DNA of 64,000 nucleotides from Terripilifer ovatus (GCA_029222685.1 JARHVB010000014.1:332761-396760), one strand, 5' to 3'. Positions 7,959 to 17,218 are shown, counted from the stretch's first letter. The notes: generated by a model from the letters alone, not told the origin. Numbers and translations are program-made.

Positions 7959-9587
7959 ATGCCCGGGCAAAACGTGCCGGATGGTGCGGAATTCGACTAC
8001 ATCATCGCAGGCGCCGGTTCTGCCGGCTGCGTTCTCGCCAACCGGCTCTCTGCCGATCCCAGGAACCGGGTGCTGCTGCTGGAAGCCGGCGGCAACGACA
8101 ACTGGATCTGGTTTCACATTCCCGTCGGCTATCTGTTCGCCATCGGCAATCCGCGCGCCGACTGGATGTTCCGCACCGAGAAAGAGCCCGGCCTCAACGG
8201 ACGCGACCTCGCCTATCCGCGCGGCAAGGTGATCGGCGGCTGTTCCGCCATCAACGGCATGATTTACATGCGCGGCCAATCGGCCGATTACGACAACTGG
8301 CGGCAGATGGGCCTTACGGGCTGGGGCTGGGACGACGTGCTGCCGATCTTCCGCAAGCATGAGGATCACTATGCGGGCGAGACCGACTTGCACGGCGCTG
8401 GCGGCGAATGGCGCATCGAGGAGCCGCGCATCCACTGGGATATTCTCGACGCGGTGCGCGCCGCGGCGGCGGAAGCCGGCATTCCGCAGACGCACGATTT
8501 CAATTCCGGCGACAATTTCGGTTCGGCCTATTTCCAGGTCAACCATAAACGCGGCCGCCGCTGGAGCGCCGCACGCGGCTTTCTCAAGCCGGTTCTGAAG
8601 CGCCCCAACCTGACCCTGCTGAGCAATGTGCATGTGGCGGGAGTGGTCTGGGAGGGCAAGCGCGCCGTCGGCGTGCGCTATCGCATCGGCAATGAGACGC
8701 GCACCGCACGTGCCGCCGGCGAAGTCGTGATCAGCGCCGGCGCGATCGGCACACCGCAAATTCTCGAATTGTCGGGGCTCGGCCAGAGCGAGCGCATCAC
8801 CGAACTCGGCATCGAACCGGTGCAGGAGCTGCCCGGCGTCGGCGAAAATCTGCAGGACCATCTGCAATTGCGGCTGATCTACAAGGTCTCGAAAGGCCGG
8901 ACGCTCAACGTCGATTATCAATCGCTGTTGAAGCGCGCCTGGATGGGTGTCGAATACGGCTTGTTCCGCAAGGGACCCCTGACGATGGCGCCGTCGCAAC
9001 TGGGCATTTTCGCCCGCTCGGCGCCCGAATATGCAACGCCCAACGTGCAGTTTCACGTGCAGCCGCTGTCGCTCGATAAATTCGGCGATCCGCTGCATGA
9101 CTTTCCGGCATTCACCATGAGCGTCTGCAATCTGCGGCCGACCAGCCGCGGCAGCGTGCATACGGTCTCGCGTGAGTTGAACGTACAGCCCTCGATCCGG
9201 CCGAACTATCTGTCGACCGAGACCGACAGGCGCGTCGCCATCGAGTCGATCCATCTGGCGCGGCGCATTGCCGGCGCAAAGGCGATCTCGGACTATCACC
9301 CGAGCGAATATCTGCCCGGCGCGCATATCAAATCGGATGCCGACCTTGCGGCGGCGGCGGGGCAGATCGGCACGACGATCTTTCATCCCGTCAGCACGGC
9401 GAAGATGGGCGTGGATAGCGATCCCATGGCTGTGGTCGATGCGCGGCTGCGCGTGCGCGGCGTCACCGGCCTGAGAATAGCCGACGCCTCGGTGATGCCG
9501 ACGATTACATCCGGCAATACCAATTCGCCGACCATGATGATCGCCGAGAAGGCCGCCATGATGATGATCGAGGATGCGCGGGCTTAG
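7959..9587 (+). CDS. GMC-family FAD oxidoreductase (choline/alcohol dehydrogenase-like)
   Basis: 542 residues, the usual length. The FAD-binding Rossmann motif is DYIIAGAGSAGCVLANRLSA (residues about 14-33), followed by LLLEAGG. The GMC signature appears as YPRGKVIGGCSAINGM. The C-terminal active site reads FHPVSTAKMG with its catalytic His, and SGNTNSPTMMIAEKAA with the second active-site residue Asn. It oxidises an alcohol to an aldehyde; the true substrate cannot be told from sequence. It is followed convergently by a 2-hydroxyacid dehydrogenase. A second GMC gene lies at 15009-16631. Confidence 0.92.
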   Translation: MPGQNVPDGAEFDYIIAGAGSAGCVLANRLSADPRNRVLLLEAGGNDNWIWFHIPVGYLFAIGNPRADWMFRTEKEPGLNGRDLAYPRGKVIGGCSAINGMIYMRGQSADYDNWRQMGLTGWGWDDVLPIFRKHEDHYAGETDLHGAGGEWRIEEPRIHWDILDAVRAAAAEAGIPQTHDFNSGDNFGSAYFQVNHKRGRRWSAARGFLKPVLKRPNLTLLSNVHVAGVVWEGKRAVGVRYRIGNETRTARAAGEVVISAGAIGTPQILELSGLGQSERITELGIEPVQELPGVGENLQDHLQLRLIYKVSKGRTLNVDYQSLLKRAWMGVEYGLFRKGPLTMAPSQLGIFARSAPEYATPNVQFHVQPLSLDKFGDPLHDFPAFTMSVCNLRPTSRGSVHTVSRELNVQPSIRPNYLSTETDRRVAIESIHLARRIAGAKAISDYHPSEYLPGAHIKSDADLAAAAGQIGTTIFHPVSTAKMGVDSDPMAVVDARLRVRGVTGLRIADASVMPTITSGNTNSPTMMIAEKAAMMMIEDARA

Positions 9588-9605
9588 AGACGCCAGCTGC
9601 CTCCC

Positions 9606-10562
9606 TCAACTGATTACAACGTTCTGCAGCGCCTCGCCGCGCATAAAGCGCCCGGCATTGGCGCAGGCGACATCGGCAATGCGCTTGTAGAGCAGAGGGC
9701 CACAGGCTGCCGCCACATGCGGCGAGATCAGGAGATTGGGCGCCTTCCAGAGACGATGGCCTGGGGTCAGCGGCTCGGGGTCCGTCACATCGAGGCCGGC
9801 GCCGCCGATGGTCCCGGCTTCCAGCGCGTCGGCAAGGGCATCCGTATCGATCACCCCGCCGCGGGCGATGTTGACGATGACCGCGGATTTTTTGCACAGC
9901 GATAGTTCCTGCCGACCGATCAGGCCGCGGGTGCTGTCGTCGAGCGGGACGGCGAGGACGATCGTGTCGGCCCTCGGCAGATAGTCGGGCAGTTGCGCCG
10001 GAGTGATGATTTCATCGGCGAGCGGACTTGCCAAGGGATCGGTCTTGCCGGAACGCGAGACGCCGACGATATGAGCGCCGAAGGCGCGCATGAGCCGCGC
10101 CACCTCCTTGCCGATGCTGCCGAAGCCGACAATGAGACATGTCGCCTCCGCAGGCGTGGTCATGCGCGGCTGCATATCCCTCGCCCATTCGCCGCGCGCC
10201 TGCGCCTGCGCCATGGCGGGGAACCCGCGCTGCACCGCAAGGGCGAGCGACACGGCATGGGTCGCGACGGACGGCGTCAGCGCATCGCCCGCATTGGTGA
10301 CGATCACGCCTTGCGGGACGCCGTGTTTCTGGACACGGTCGAACCCGGCGGACAGAAGCTGCACCCATTTCAACCGCCCCGCCTGAAGGACGGCCCGGCC
10401 GATCTGATCCGAATAGTCCTGCACGGCCATAATCAAGCCATCGGCTGCAGGCAAAGCCTTGAAAACCCCCGCTTCATCGTTTGCGATCCGAAGGGAGGCT
10501 CCGAGCGTGTCGGAAAGCCGGCGCTGGATGATCTGGTTCGGTGTAAAAACGACAATCTGCAT
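9606..10562 (-). CDS. D-isomer-specific 2-hydroxyacid dehydrogenase
   Basis: 318 residues from the ATG at 10562, chosen over 10619 because the fold begins MQIVVFTPNQ and GAGAG precedes it. The NAD-binding motif is GFGSIGKEVARLM (about 140-152). The catalytic triad is visible: Arg in VNIARGGVID, Glu in TDPEPL, His in ISPHVAAACG. The family reduces 2-oxoacids or oxidises D-2-hydroxyacids with NAD(P). It ends 18 bases from the convergent GMC oxidoreductase gene and is divergent from the universal stress protein gene. Confidence 0.9.
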   Translation of the reverse strand: MQIVVFTPNQIIQRRLSDTLGASLRIANDEAGVFKALPAADGLIMAVQDYSDQIGRAVLQAGRLKWVQLLSAGFDRVQKHGVPQGVIVTNAGDALTPSVATHAVSLALAVQRGFPAMAQAQARGEWARDMQPRMTTPAEATCLIVGFGSIGKEVARLMRAFGAHIVGVSRSGKTDPLASPLADEIITPAQLPDYLPRADTIVLAVPLDDSTRGLIGRQELSLCKKSAVIVNIARGGVIDTDALADALEAGTIGGAGLDVTDPEPLTPGHRLWKAPNLLISPHVAAACGPLLYKRIADVACANAGRFMRGEALQNVVIS

Positions 10563-10669
10563 GGCAACTCTCAATGATGGGATCGCGGATGATCGCGCCT
10601 GCAGCGCCCGGCCAGGCACGCAAACAGGATCATTTCAAACTTTCTCTTCAGCAACCGGCCGCATTCGAA

Positions 10670-10683
10670 TTGATTTCAGTCAA
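10670..10683. promoter_or_regulatory. FNR/FixK-type box TTGATTTCAGTCAA
   Basis: The site is TTGA-N6-TCAA, a full match to the FNR/FixK half-site pattern. Its centre is 64 bases before the ATG of the universal stress protein gene. With the usual centre at -41.5, transcription would start about 23 bases before that ATG. A low-oxygen regulator is implied by inference; no FixK gene lies in the window. Confidence 0.55.
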
Positions 10684-10740
10684 AGAGCGGTGTCTTCTTA
10701 CGCGCAAGAGTGACATTCTTATCCAGACTCGGAGGCGGAC

Positions 10741-11559
10741 ATGGCAATCAAAGACATTCTACTGGTTCTTGAGGCGGAAGCGCCAGTGACGGCGAGGGAA
10801 TATGCCTTGTCCTTCGCATCGAAAATGGGCGCCCATTTGTCGGTCGCGGCGGTTCCAGCCCAAATCCTCATGCCGATCAGCGCGACCGGCGATTATCCCT
10901 ATGAACTGATCGCCACCATCGCCGAAGATGCGCGCGTGGCCGCGCAGCAGACCTACAAAGAGATCTCGGCGGCGGCCCCCGCGGGTGTTCAGACCGAGCT
11001 CGTCAATCTCGAAGGCATTCCCGGGCTGGCCCAATCGGAAATCGGCTCCCTCGCGCGGCATTTCGACCTTGCCATCACCACGCAGGCCGGACCGGAGTCA
11101 GGCGACCGCACCATGATCAACGCGACCTTGTTCGACACGGGCCGGCCCGTCATCGTCGTGCCTTACATCCAGAAGGGACCAGCCAAACTCGGCCATGTTC
11201 TCGTCGCCTGGGATGGCAGTTCCGTCGCGGCACGGGCGCTGAACGATGCCCTGCCGTTGCTGCAGGCCGCGGGCAGGGTCGAAATCGTCACCGTGACTCC
11301 GCTGGGAACGCCAAACGAGGAACTGCCCGGTTTCAACATCACCCGCCATCTGGCGCGTCATGGCATCAACGCGGAGTTGCGCATGCTGCCGAAAACCGAG
11401 GATGTGGCGTCGACGCTACTTTCCTACGCGGCCGATGCCGGCGCGGACCTTCTGGTCATGGGTGGATACAACCACTCGCGCCTGCGCGAATTCGTCTTCG
11501 GCGGCACGACCATCGACATCCTGAAGTCGATGACCCTGCCGGTCTTCATGGTGCATTGA
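10741..11559 (+). CDS. Universal stress protein, tandem UspA domains
   Basis: 272 residues with GGAGGCGG seven bases before the ATG. Two UspA domains are present: about 1-140 (opening KDILLVLEAEAP, degenerate nucleotide loop) and about 150-272 (opening LGHVLVAWDGSS). The second has the ATP-binding signature VMGGYNHSRLREFVFGGTT. Two-domain Usp proteins help survival in stasis or low oxygen. The FixK-type box at 10670-10683 fits oxygen control. The N-terminal domain lacks a clear GxxG(S/T) loop, so only the second domain is likely to bind nucleotide. Confidence 0.9.
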   Translation: MAIKDILLVLEAEAPVTAREYALSFASKMGAHLSVAAVPAQILMPISATGDYPYELIATIAEDARVAAQQTYKEISAAAPAGVQTELVNLEGIPGLAQSEIGSLARHFDLAITTQAGPESGDRTMINATLFDTGRPVIVVPYIQKGPAKLGHVLVAWDGSSVAARALNDALPLLQAAGRVEIVTVTPLGTPNEELPGFNITRHLARHGINAELRMLPKTEDVASTLLSYAADAGADLLVMGGYNHSRLREFVFGGTTIDILKSMTLPVFMVH

Positions 11560-11700
11560 AGCCGACGCCTCGCCGTCATGCCCGCACTTGTTGCGGGCAC
11601 CCACGCCGTGCGTGTGATTGATCCTAAGATATGAGGCATCATCATTGCTGCGGTTTTCTGCGACATGCAGCGATGTCCCGGCGTGGGTGCCCGGCACAAG

Positions 11701-12968
11701 TGTATGGACCGGAGAGATAGCTGACAGGTGTTCGGGGACATGGTTGACACATCGGTGCATTGATTTGGCCTTCGAAAAAGGAGGCCGGCCATGCCGTGGC
11801 GCGAGGTGTCAATCGTGGACCAACGAGCTGAGTTTGTTAGGCTTGCCAAGCAGGAAGGCGTGAACCGGCGGGAGCTTTGCCGGCGGTTCGGGATCAGTGC
11901 GCAGACGGGCTATAAGTGGCTGTCGCGCGATGCGGCGGGTGAGACGGACTTTTCGGACCGATCGCGGCGTCCTCACCATAGTCCTGAGCGCAGCGATGCG
12001 GCTGTGGAACAAGCCATATTGGCGTTACGCGATGCGCACCCCGCATGGGCGCGCGTAAACTGCTGCGTTGCCTGGAACGCGAAGGGATCGAGGTGCCAGT
12101 CGCCTCCACCGTCCATGCGGTCCTGACGCGGCACGGCCGGATTGAGCCACCGCGCGGCGGGCCGGTGCACCCGTTTCAGCGCTTCGAGAAGGAGGCGCCT
12201 AATCAACTCTGGCAGATGGACTTCAAGGGCTGGGTTCCGCTCGCCGATGGGACCCCTTGCCACCCGCTCACCATGGTGGACGATCATTCCCGTTATGCCT
12301 TGTGCGTGGCTGCCTGCGGCAATCAGCAAAACCTTACCGTACAGGGCCAACTTGAACAGACGTTCCGCCGCTACGGCCTGCCCGACGCAATGTTTGTCGA
12401 TAACGGCACGCCGTGGGGCGATTCATCAGGCGGAGGCTGGACCAGGCTCGGCGTCTGGCTGCTCAAGCTCGGTGTGGAACTCATATATAGCAGGCCCTAT
12501 CACCCCCAGAGCCGAGGCAAGAACGAGCGCTTTCATCGCACACTCAAAGCCGAGGTATTCGCCTTCAATCGCTTCCGCGATCTCCACGATGCCCAGCGTG
12601 GCTTCGATCGCTGGCGCACGATCTACAATCTGCACCGGCCCCACCAGGCGCTCGCGCAGGAGGTCCCGGCCAGCCGCTATCGGCCGAGCATTCGCTCCAT
12701 GCCCTCAACCCTGCCTGCAGTCGCTTACGGTGAGCATGAGATCGTCCGCCGCGTCCCGCTGACCAAAGACTATGTCCGCTTCGCCGGCCGTTGGTGGAAG
12801 GTCCCGAAGGCCTTCCATGGCGAATACGTAGCCATCAGGCCGCTTTCGACCGACGGCAAGTTCGGCATTTTCTTTGCCGCTCATCAGATTGGGTCAATTG
12901 ACTTGACCCAATCCAAAAGTGTCAACTATGTCTCCGAACAGGCGTCAACCATGTCCCCGGGCTGAACA
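11701..12968 (+). mobile_element. IS481-family insertion sequence (1268 bp) with 5-bp target duplication
   Basis: The ends are TGTATGGACCGG and CCGGGCTGAACA, fitting the TGT...ACA termini of the family. ACAAG flanks both sides (11696-11700 and 12969-12973). The element sits inside a palindromic repeat whose two halves rejoin exactly at these boundaries, which fixes the ends. Inside the ends, a 20-22 bp motif GGACATGGTTGAC occurs once at the left (11729-11750) and twice inverted at the right (12919-12940, 12941-12960), probably transposase binding sites. Its transposase gene is frameshifted. Confidence 0.85.
11791..12965 (+). pseudogene. IS481-family transposase, frameshifted
   Basis: Two frames cover one transposase of about 391 residues. 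The first (11791-12126) gives a helix-turn-helix region (ELCRRFGISAQTGYKWL) and stays in frame to HPAW. The second (from 12045) resumes with GARKLLRCLE and carries the rve/DDE core: Asp in WQMDFKG, Asp in FVDNGTPWG, Glu in RGKNERFHRTL. The break is at the G-run 12047-12049, where three G stand instead of the four needed to continue. A single-base deletion or a sequencing error explains it; programmed frameshifting is not usual for this family. Downstream of the core is a Mu-C-like C-terminus. Confidence 0.88.
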
Positions 12969-13018
12969 ACAAGGCCGGGCATGACGCGTTTGGAAAGAAT
13001 GCGCCGGTTACTCTCGGC

Positions 13019-13537
13019 CTACGCCTGGACGGGCGTGCCCATGAAGTCGCGCTTGCCGATCTCGATGCCGGCCTGGCGCAGGATGTCGTAGGCCGTCGTG
13101 GTATGGAAATAGAAATTCGGCAGGCTGAAGTTCAGCAGAAACGTCTGGCCCGTGAACTTGCGCTCGTTGCCGTTCGGGAAGGTGATCGTGATGTCCTTGT
13201 CTTCCTGGCCGTCGAGCTGTTCCGGCTTGATCGTCTTGAGAAAGGCGATGGTTTTTTCAATCCGTTCCTTCAGCTCGGCGATCGAGGTTTCCATGCCCTC
13301 GAATTTGATCGGTTCGACACCGGCAATGCGGCTCGAGGCGCTGATGGCATGGTCGGTCGATGCCCGCACCTGACGCACGAAGGGATGCATGTCGGGAAAG
13401 AGGCGAAGCGTCATGAAATAATTGGCGTCGAGCTTCCTGGCGTCGATATGCGCCTGCGCCTTGTCGAGCACGCCCGCAAGCCCGCCGAGAAATTGAATGA
13501 AGATCGGCACCGAGCTTTTGTACATCGTAATTGCCAT
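13019..13537 (-). CDS. DUF1993 family protein
   Basis: 172 residues from the ATG at 13537, with AGAGGAAA about 8 bases upstream; the longer frame to 13681 has no support and would run into the amidase start. The sequence matches the DUF1993 pattern: N-terminal MYKSSVPIFIQFLGGLAGVL, LRLFPDMHPFVRQV, and C-terminal LLNFSLPNFYFHTTTAYDIL. The family has a helical DinB-like look with a late YFHxxTAY histidine. Function is unknown. It is divergent from the amidase gene, about 140 bases away, next to the IS481 insertion. Confidence 0.85.
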   Translation of the reverse strand: MAITMYKSSVPIFIQFLGGLAGVLDKAQAHIDARKLDANYFMTLRLFPDMHPFVRQVRASTDHAISASSRIAGVEPIKFEGMETSIAELKERIEKTIAFLKTIKPEQLDGQEDKDITITFPNGNERKFTGQTFLLNFSLPNFYFHTTTAYDILRQAGIEIGKRDFMGTPVQA

Positions 13538-13679
13538 GAATCGTTTCCTCTTATGCCTCAGTTGGACGAACGGGCGGCAATCTAGAGGATCGGCCTGCAG
13601 GACGCCAGCGATCTCCGCGCATTGGACGAGCGGAAAATAGCGGCTAGATTGTCTGGCATCCGCCGCATGGAATGTCCGC

Positions 13680-15005
13680 ATGACAGATTTGTTTCAGCTT
13701 GCCGCATACGAGGCGGCACGCCGGATTCGCAACGGCGAGCTGAGCGCCTATGCCCTGATGCGCGCCTGCCTCGAGCGCATCGAAGCGGTGGATCCGCAGA
13801 TCCAGGCCTGGGCCTTTCTCGATCCCGAGCATGCGCTGGCAATGGCTGCCGAGGCCGATGCCAGGCAGCGTGACGGCGCGGCGTGCGGGCCGCTGCACGG
13901 CGTGCCTGTTGCCATCAAGGATATCATCGACACCGAGGATATGCCGACGCAATGCGGGTCACCCATCTTCGCCGCGCGCCAGCCGCTCGAAGACGCCGCC
14001 TGCGTCGCCGCGCTCCGCGCGGCGGGCGCCGTCATCATCGGCAAGAGCGTGACGACGGAACTCGCTTCGCTGACGCCGGGCAAGACGCGCAACCCGCGCG
14101 ACCTCGAGCGCACGCCCGGCGGCTCGTCCTCCGGCTCGGCGGCGGCCGTCGCCAGCGGCATGGTTCCCCTGGCGCTCGGCACCCAGACAGCTGGATCGGT
14201 GATCCGGCCGGCTTCATTCTGCGGCATCTTCGGTTTCAAGCCGACATTGGGCTTCATCTCGCGCACCGGCGTGCTGATGCAATCGCACACGCTCGACACG
14301 GTGGGCGTCTATGGACGTTCGCTGCAGGACATCGCGCTGATCGCCGAATGCCTGTCGGGCTGGGACGGCCGCGACGAGGTCAGCTATCGCCGCGCGCAGC
14401 AGAACCTGCTCGCACCGCTGGAGCAGGATTTTGCTCAGCCGCCGCGACTTGCCTTCTGGCGCACGCCGGCGTGGCCGCTGGCGGAACCCGCCACCCACGA
14501 CGCCTTCGCCGAACTTGTCGAAGAACTCGGCGAGCATTGCCGGACAATCGAACTGCCCGCTGCCTGCGATGCCCTTCCGACCCATCAGGGCATCATTCAA
14601 AGCGCCGAAAACGCTGCCTGGTACGGCGATATCTACGACCGTTATTCCGACAGTCTCAGCCCGGCCATGCGCGAGCGGCTCGCCAAGGGCATGCAGGAAG
14701 GCGCCCGCTCCTATCTTGAGGCGCTGACCGCGCGGGCGCGGCTCTACCGGCACATGGCGGAGGTCTTCGAGCGCTTCGATGCCGTGATCTGCCCGGCAGC
14801 GCCGGGCCCTGCGCCAAAGGGGCTCGAGACGACCGGCAATCCGATCTTCAACGCGCTTTGGACCTATCTCGGCGTGCCAGCCGTGACGCTTCCCCTCATG
14901 GAAATCGACGGTATGCCCGTCGGTGTGCAGCTTGTCGGGCCCCGCCGCGACGAGGCGCATCTGCTGCGCACAGCCAACTGGCTGGTGAAGCATCTGAGTG
15001 CGTGA
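13680..15005 (+). CDS. Amidase signature family hydrolase
   Basis: 441 residues, normal for the family. The Ser-cisSer-Lys triad is visible: Lys in VPVAIKDIIDTEDMP (about residue 80), the cis-Ser/Ser pair in RTPGGSSSGSAAAVASGMVP (about 140-160), and the IRPASFCGIFGFKPT block after it. Such enzymes hydrolyse amides, carbamates or the Asn-tRNA/Gln-tRNA intermediate; the neighbourhood gives no gatB or gatC, so a catabolic amidase is more likely than GatA. It ends 3 bases from the convergent GMC oxidoreductase gene. The ribosome site is weak. Confidence 0.9.
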   Translation: MTDLFQLAAYEAARRIRNGELSAYALMRACLERIEAVDPQIQAWAFLDPEHALAMAAEADARQRDGAACGPLHGVPVAIKDIIDTEDMPTQCGSPIFAARQPLEDAACVAALRAAGAVIIGKSVTTELASLTPGKTRNPRDLERTPGGSSSGSAAAVASGMVPLALGTQTAGSVIRPASFCGIFGFKPTLGFISRTGVLMQSHTLDTVGVYGRSLQDIALIAECLSGWDGRDEVSYRRAQQNLLAPLEQDFAQPPRLAFWRTPAWPLAEPATHDAFAELVEELGEHCRTIELPAACDALPTHQGIIQSAENAAWYGDIYDRYSDSLSPAMRERLAKGMQEGARSYLEALTARARLYRHMAEVFERFDAVICPAAPGPAPKGLETTGNPIFNALWTYLGVPAVTLPLMEIDGMPVGVQLVGPRRDEAHLLRTANWLVKHLSA

Positions 15006-15008
15006 CTC

Positions 15009-16631
15009 TCACACGTCCTGGGCCGCCGGCAACAACGGCTTGCCGAGAATCATATCGGCCGCCCGCTCCGCCATCATCAGCACGCAGGCGTTGATATGAG
15101 CGCCGACGATGCTCGGCATGGCGGATGCATCGACAACGCGGAGGCCTTGCGCGCCATGCACGCGCAGCTCCGTATCGAGCACCGGCCCCATGGGCACCGA
15201 GCCGCAGGGATGGTGCACGGTGATCGCAGTCTTGCGGAACCATTCCTCGATATCGGCATCGGACTTGATCGGCGGCGGCCCGACGGGCTTGCCGCGGAAC
15301 GTGTCCATCAGTTTGTGATGGGTGACGTCGAGCGCATGGCGCGTCCCCTTGATGATGGTCTTGAGATCATCGGGATGAGTAAGGAAATTATAGTGGATGC
15401 GCGGCGGCGCGGTCGGATCGCTGGAGCGCAATAGCACCTCGCCGCGGCTCTTCTGGCGCATCAGCGCCGGCCTGATCGCAAAGGCGTCTTCGAACGGCGC
15501 CTTTATGCCCGGAAACCAGATGTAGGGCGCGCCGGTTGTGGCGCGAAAGATGAATTCGATATCCGGATATTCGAGGCCGCTCTCGGTCTTGATGAAGGCG
15601 AAGAGATTGCCGGGCACCGAGGTGCCGGGGCCGGACCCGAACAAATACGCCTGTATCATCGCCAGGCTGATCCTGTCAGCGCGCATCAGCGCGTGAAACG
15701 GACCGGGGCTGTTGCGCGACCAGGAGAACCAGGCGGCCAGATGATCCTGCAGGCCCGCGCCGACGGGCAGGTCGATCAGCGGCTCGATGCCGGTCTCGCG
15801 CAGATGCGCGGCCGGGCCGACCCCCGACAGCATCAGCAGTTGCGGCGCATTGAAGGCGCCGGAGCTGACGATGACTTCCTTGTTGGCCTGGACGCGATGG
15901 GTCTCCCCGCCCTGGCTGTATTCGACGCCGGTGGCGCGCGTGCCGTCGAACAGGATTTTCGTCGCCAGCGCCTTCGTTTCGAGCGTCAGGTTGGGGCGCC
16001 CGAGCGAGGGATGCAGATGCGCCGTCGCGGCGGAATGGCGTTTTCCGTTCTTGATGGTGAATTGAATCTTGCCGAAGCCTTCGGTCGTCTCGCCGTTGAA
16101 ATCGACATTTTTGGGAAAGCCGCTCGCCTTGCCGGCTTCGACCCAGGCGTCGAACAACGGATCCTGCGCCCGGCCCCAGCGGGTGTGGACCGGGCCCGAA
16201 CCGCCGCGCCATTTGTTCTCACCCTCCTCCCAGGTTTCGCTGCGCTTGAAATAGGGCAGAACCTCCTTGTAGGACCAGCCCGCCGCGCCCTCGTCGCGCG
16301 CCCAGCGGTCATAATCGCCGCGGTCGCCGCGCGTATAGGCCATGACGTTGATGGAATGCGAGCCGCCAAGCACCTTGCCGCGCATGGCCTCGATCGGCCG
16401 GCCGTGAAGGGCGGGATCAGGCTCGGCGTGATAGCCCCAGTCATGCAGGCGGTATTGATGCATCTTGCCGAGGCCGAGGGGGATGTGGATCAGGGGATCG
16501 ATGTCGCGGCCGCCAGCCTCCAGAATGAGGACGCTGTTGCCGCCATCCGCACTGAGGCGATTGGCCAGGACGCAACCGGCCGTGCCCGCGCCGATGATGA
16601 TGTAGTCGTAACCCCGGCTCGCAGCCATCAT
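15009..16631 (-). CDS. GMC-family FAD oxidoreductase, second copy
   Basis: 540 residues, starting MMAASRGYDYIIIGAGTAGC with a G-rich ribosome site before it. FAD-binding motif at about 8-25; the GMC box reads MRGKVLGGSHSINVMAYTRG. The active-site region reads VHHPCGSVPMG, with a second site at GAHINACVLMMAERAA. It shares domain order and length with the GMC gene at 7959-9587 but differs around the second active-site position (AHIN versus GNTN). It likely oxidises a different alcohol. It is convergent with the amidase and stands alone upstream. Confidence 0.92.
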   Translation of the reverse strand: MMAASRGYDYIIIGAGTAGCVLANRLSADGGNSVLILEAGGRDIDPLIHIPLGLGKMHQYRLHDWGYHAEPDPALHGRPIEAMRGKVLGGSHSINVMAYTRGDRGDYDRWARDEGAAGWSYKEVLPYFKRSETWEEGENKWRGGSGPVHTRWGRAQDPLFDAWVEAGKASGFPKNVDFNGETTEGFGKIQFTIKNGKRHSAATAHLHPSLGRPNLTLETKALATKILFDGTRATGVEYSQGGETHRVQANKEVIVSSGAFNAPQLLMLSGVGPAAHLRETGIEPLIDLPVGAGLQDHLAAWFSWSRNSPGPFHALMRADRISLAMIQAYLFGSGPGTSVPGNLFAFIKTESGLEYPDIEFIFRATTGAPYIWFPGIKAPFEDAFAIRPALMRQKSRGEVLLRSSDPTAPPRIHYNFLTHPDDLKTIIKGTRHALDVTHHKLMDTFRGKPVGPPPIKSDADIEEWFRKTAITVHHPCGSVPMGPVLDTELRVHGAQGLRVVDASAMPSIVGAHINACVLMMAERAADMILGKPLLPAAQDV

Positions 16632-16791
16632 TCCCCCCCTTGTTTCTACGGTCCCAAGAGTATGGGAATTTCGCCGTTAAGCCAATAAAATCCGAGGTCT
16701 TCAGGCTCCTCTATTAACTTTTGAAAGCTAGCGTCACGGGACTTGCAGGCCCCCTCAAAATCGTCCTGAATTCTCCTGGAAATGTCTCACG

Positions 16792-17172
16792 ATGGCACAG
16801 CCGAGCAGCCTGTATCTTGCGCTTATCCTGTTCACGGTGACCACGAACGCCGCCGCGCAGATCATGCTCAAAAAGGGCATGAGCCAGCTCGGCAGCTTGA
16901 ACCTCGCCGCCGACGGCCTCATCTGGACGGCGTTTTCCGTCATCTTCAACCCGTGGGTCTTTCTGGGCCTGTGCACCTTCGTCGTCAGCATGGCGTCGCA
17001 CCTCACCGTGCTGTCGCGCGTGCAATTGAGCTTCGCCTATCCGTTTCTCAGCCTCGCCTATGTTATCGTGACAGCCTGGGCCTATTTCGCGTTCGGCGAG
17101 GATGTCGGAGCGCTGCGGATCGCCGGCGTGGCGCTGATCTGTTTCGGCACACTTCTCATCTCGATGAGCTGA
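16792..17172 (+). CDS. Small EamA/DMT-like membrane protein (ArnE/F-like)
   Basis: 126 residues in four membrane helices, the size of half an EamA transporter, like ArnE/ArnF or SMR subunits. Helix 1 contains NAAAQIMLKKGM, a motif shared by EamA-half and SMR proteins; the last helix reads GVALICFGTLLISMS. Such proteins probably act as dimers; ArnE/F move undecaprenyl-linked sugars across the inner membrane. It heads a same-strand cassette with an epimerase (from 17219) and an aminotransferase (from 18246), which fits export of an amino-sugar or amino-lipid, though this is inference. Confidence 0.75.
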   Translation: MAQPSSLYLALILFTVTTNAAAQIMLKKGMSQLGSLNLAADGLIWTAFSVIFNPWVFLGLCTFVVSMASHLTVLSRVQLSFAYPFLSLAYVIVTAWAYFAFGEDVGALRIAGVALICFGTLLISMS

Positions 17173-17218
17173 GCACGTTTCTTGCGAACTCGCGGCAACC
17201 ATGCGGGATACGATCAAA

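Larger units (their letters stand above)
11574..12986. repeat. Palindromic intergenic repeat split by IS481 insertion
   Basis: The left part (11574-11700) begins CGTCATGCCCGCACTTGTTG and the right part (12974-12986) ends GCCGGGCATGACG. When the insertion sequence and one copy of the ACAAG duplication are removed, the outer 34 bases on each side become inverted repeats matching at about 30 of 34 positions. The element would be about 140 bp. It belongs to the GTCATGCCCG class of intergenic palindromes, distinct from the three GTCATCCCCGACG copies elsewhere in the window. Confidence 0.8.

Noticed and set aside
11729..12968. Shorter IS481 boundaries starting at the GGGGACATGG motif
   Set aside because: That left end gives no matching target duplication and would leave 28 extra bases in the otherwise well-matched palindrome.
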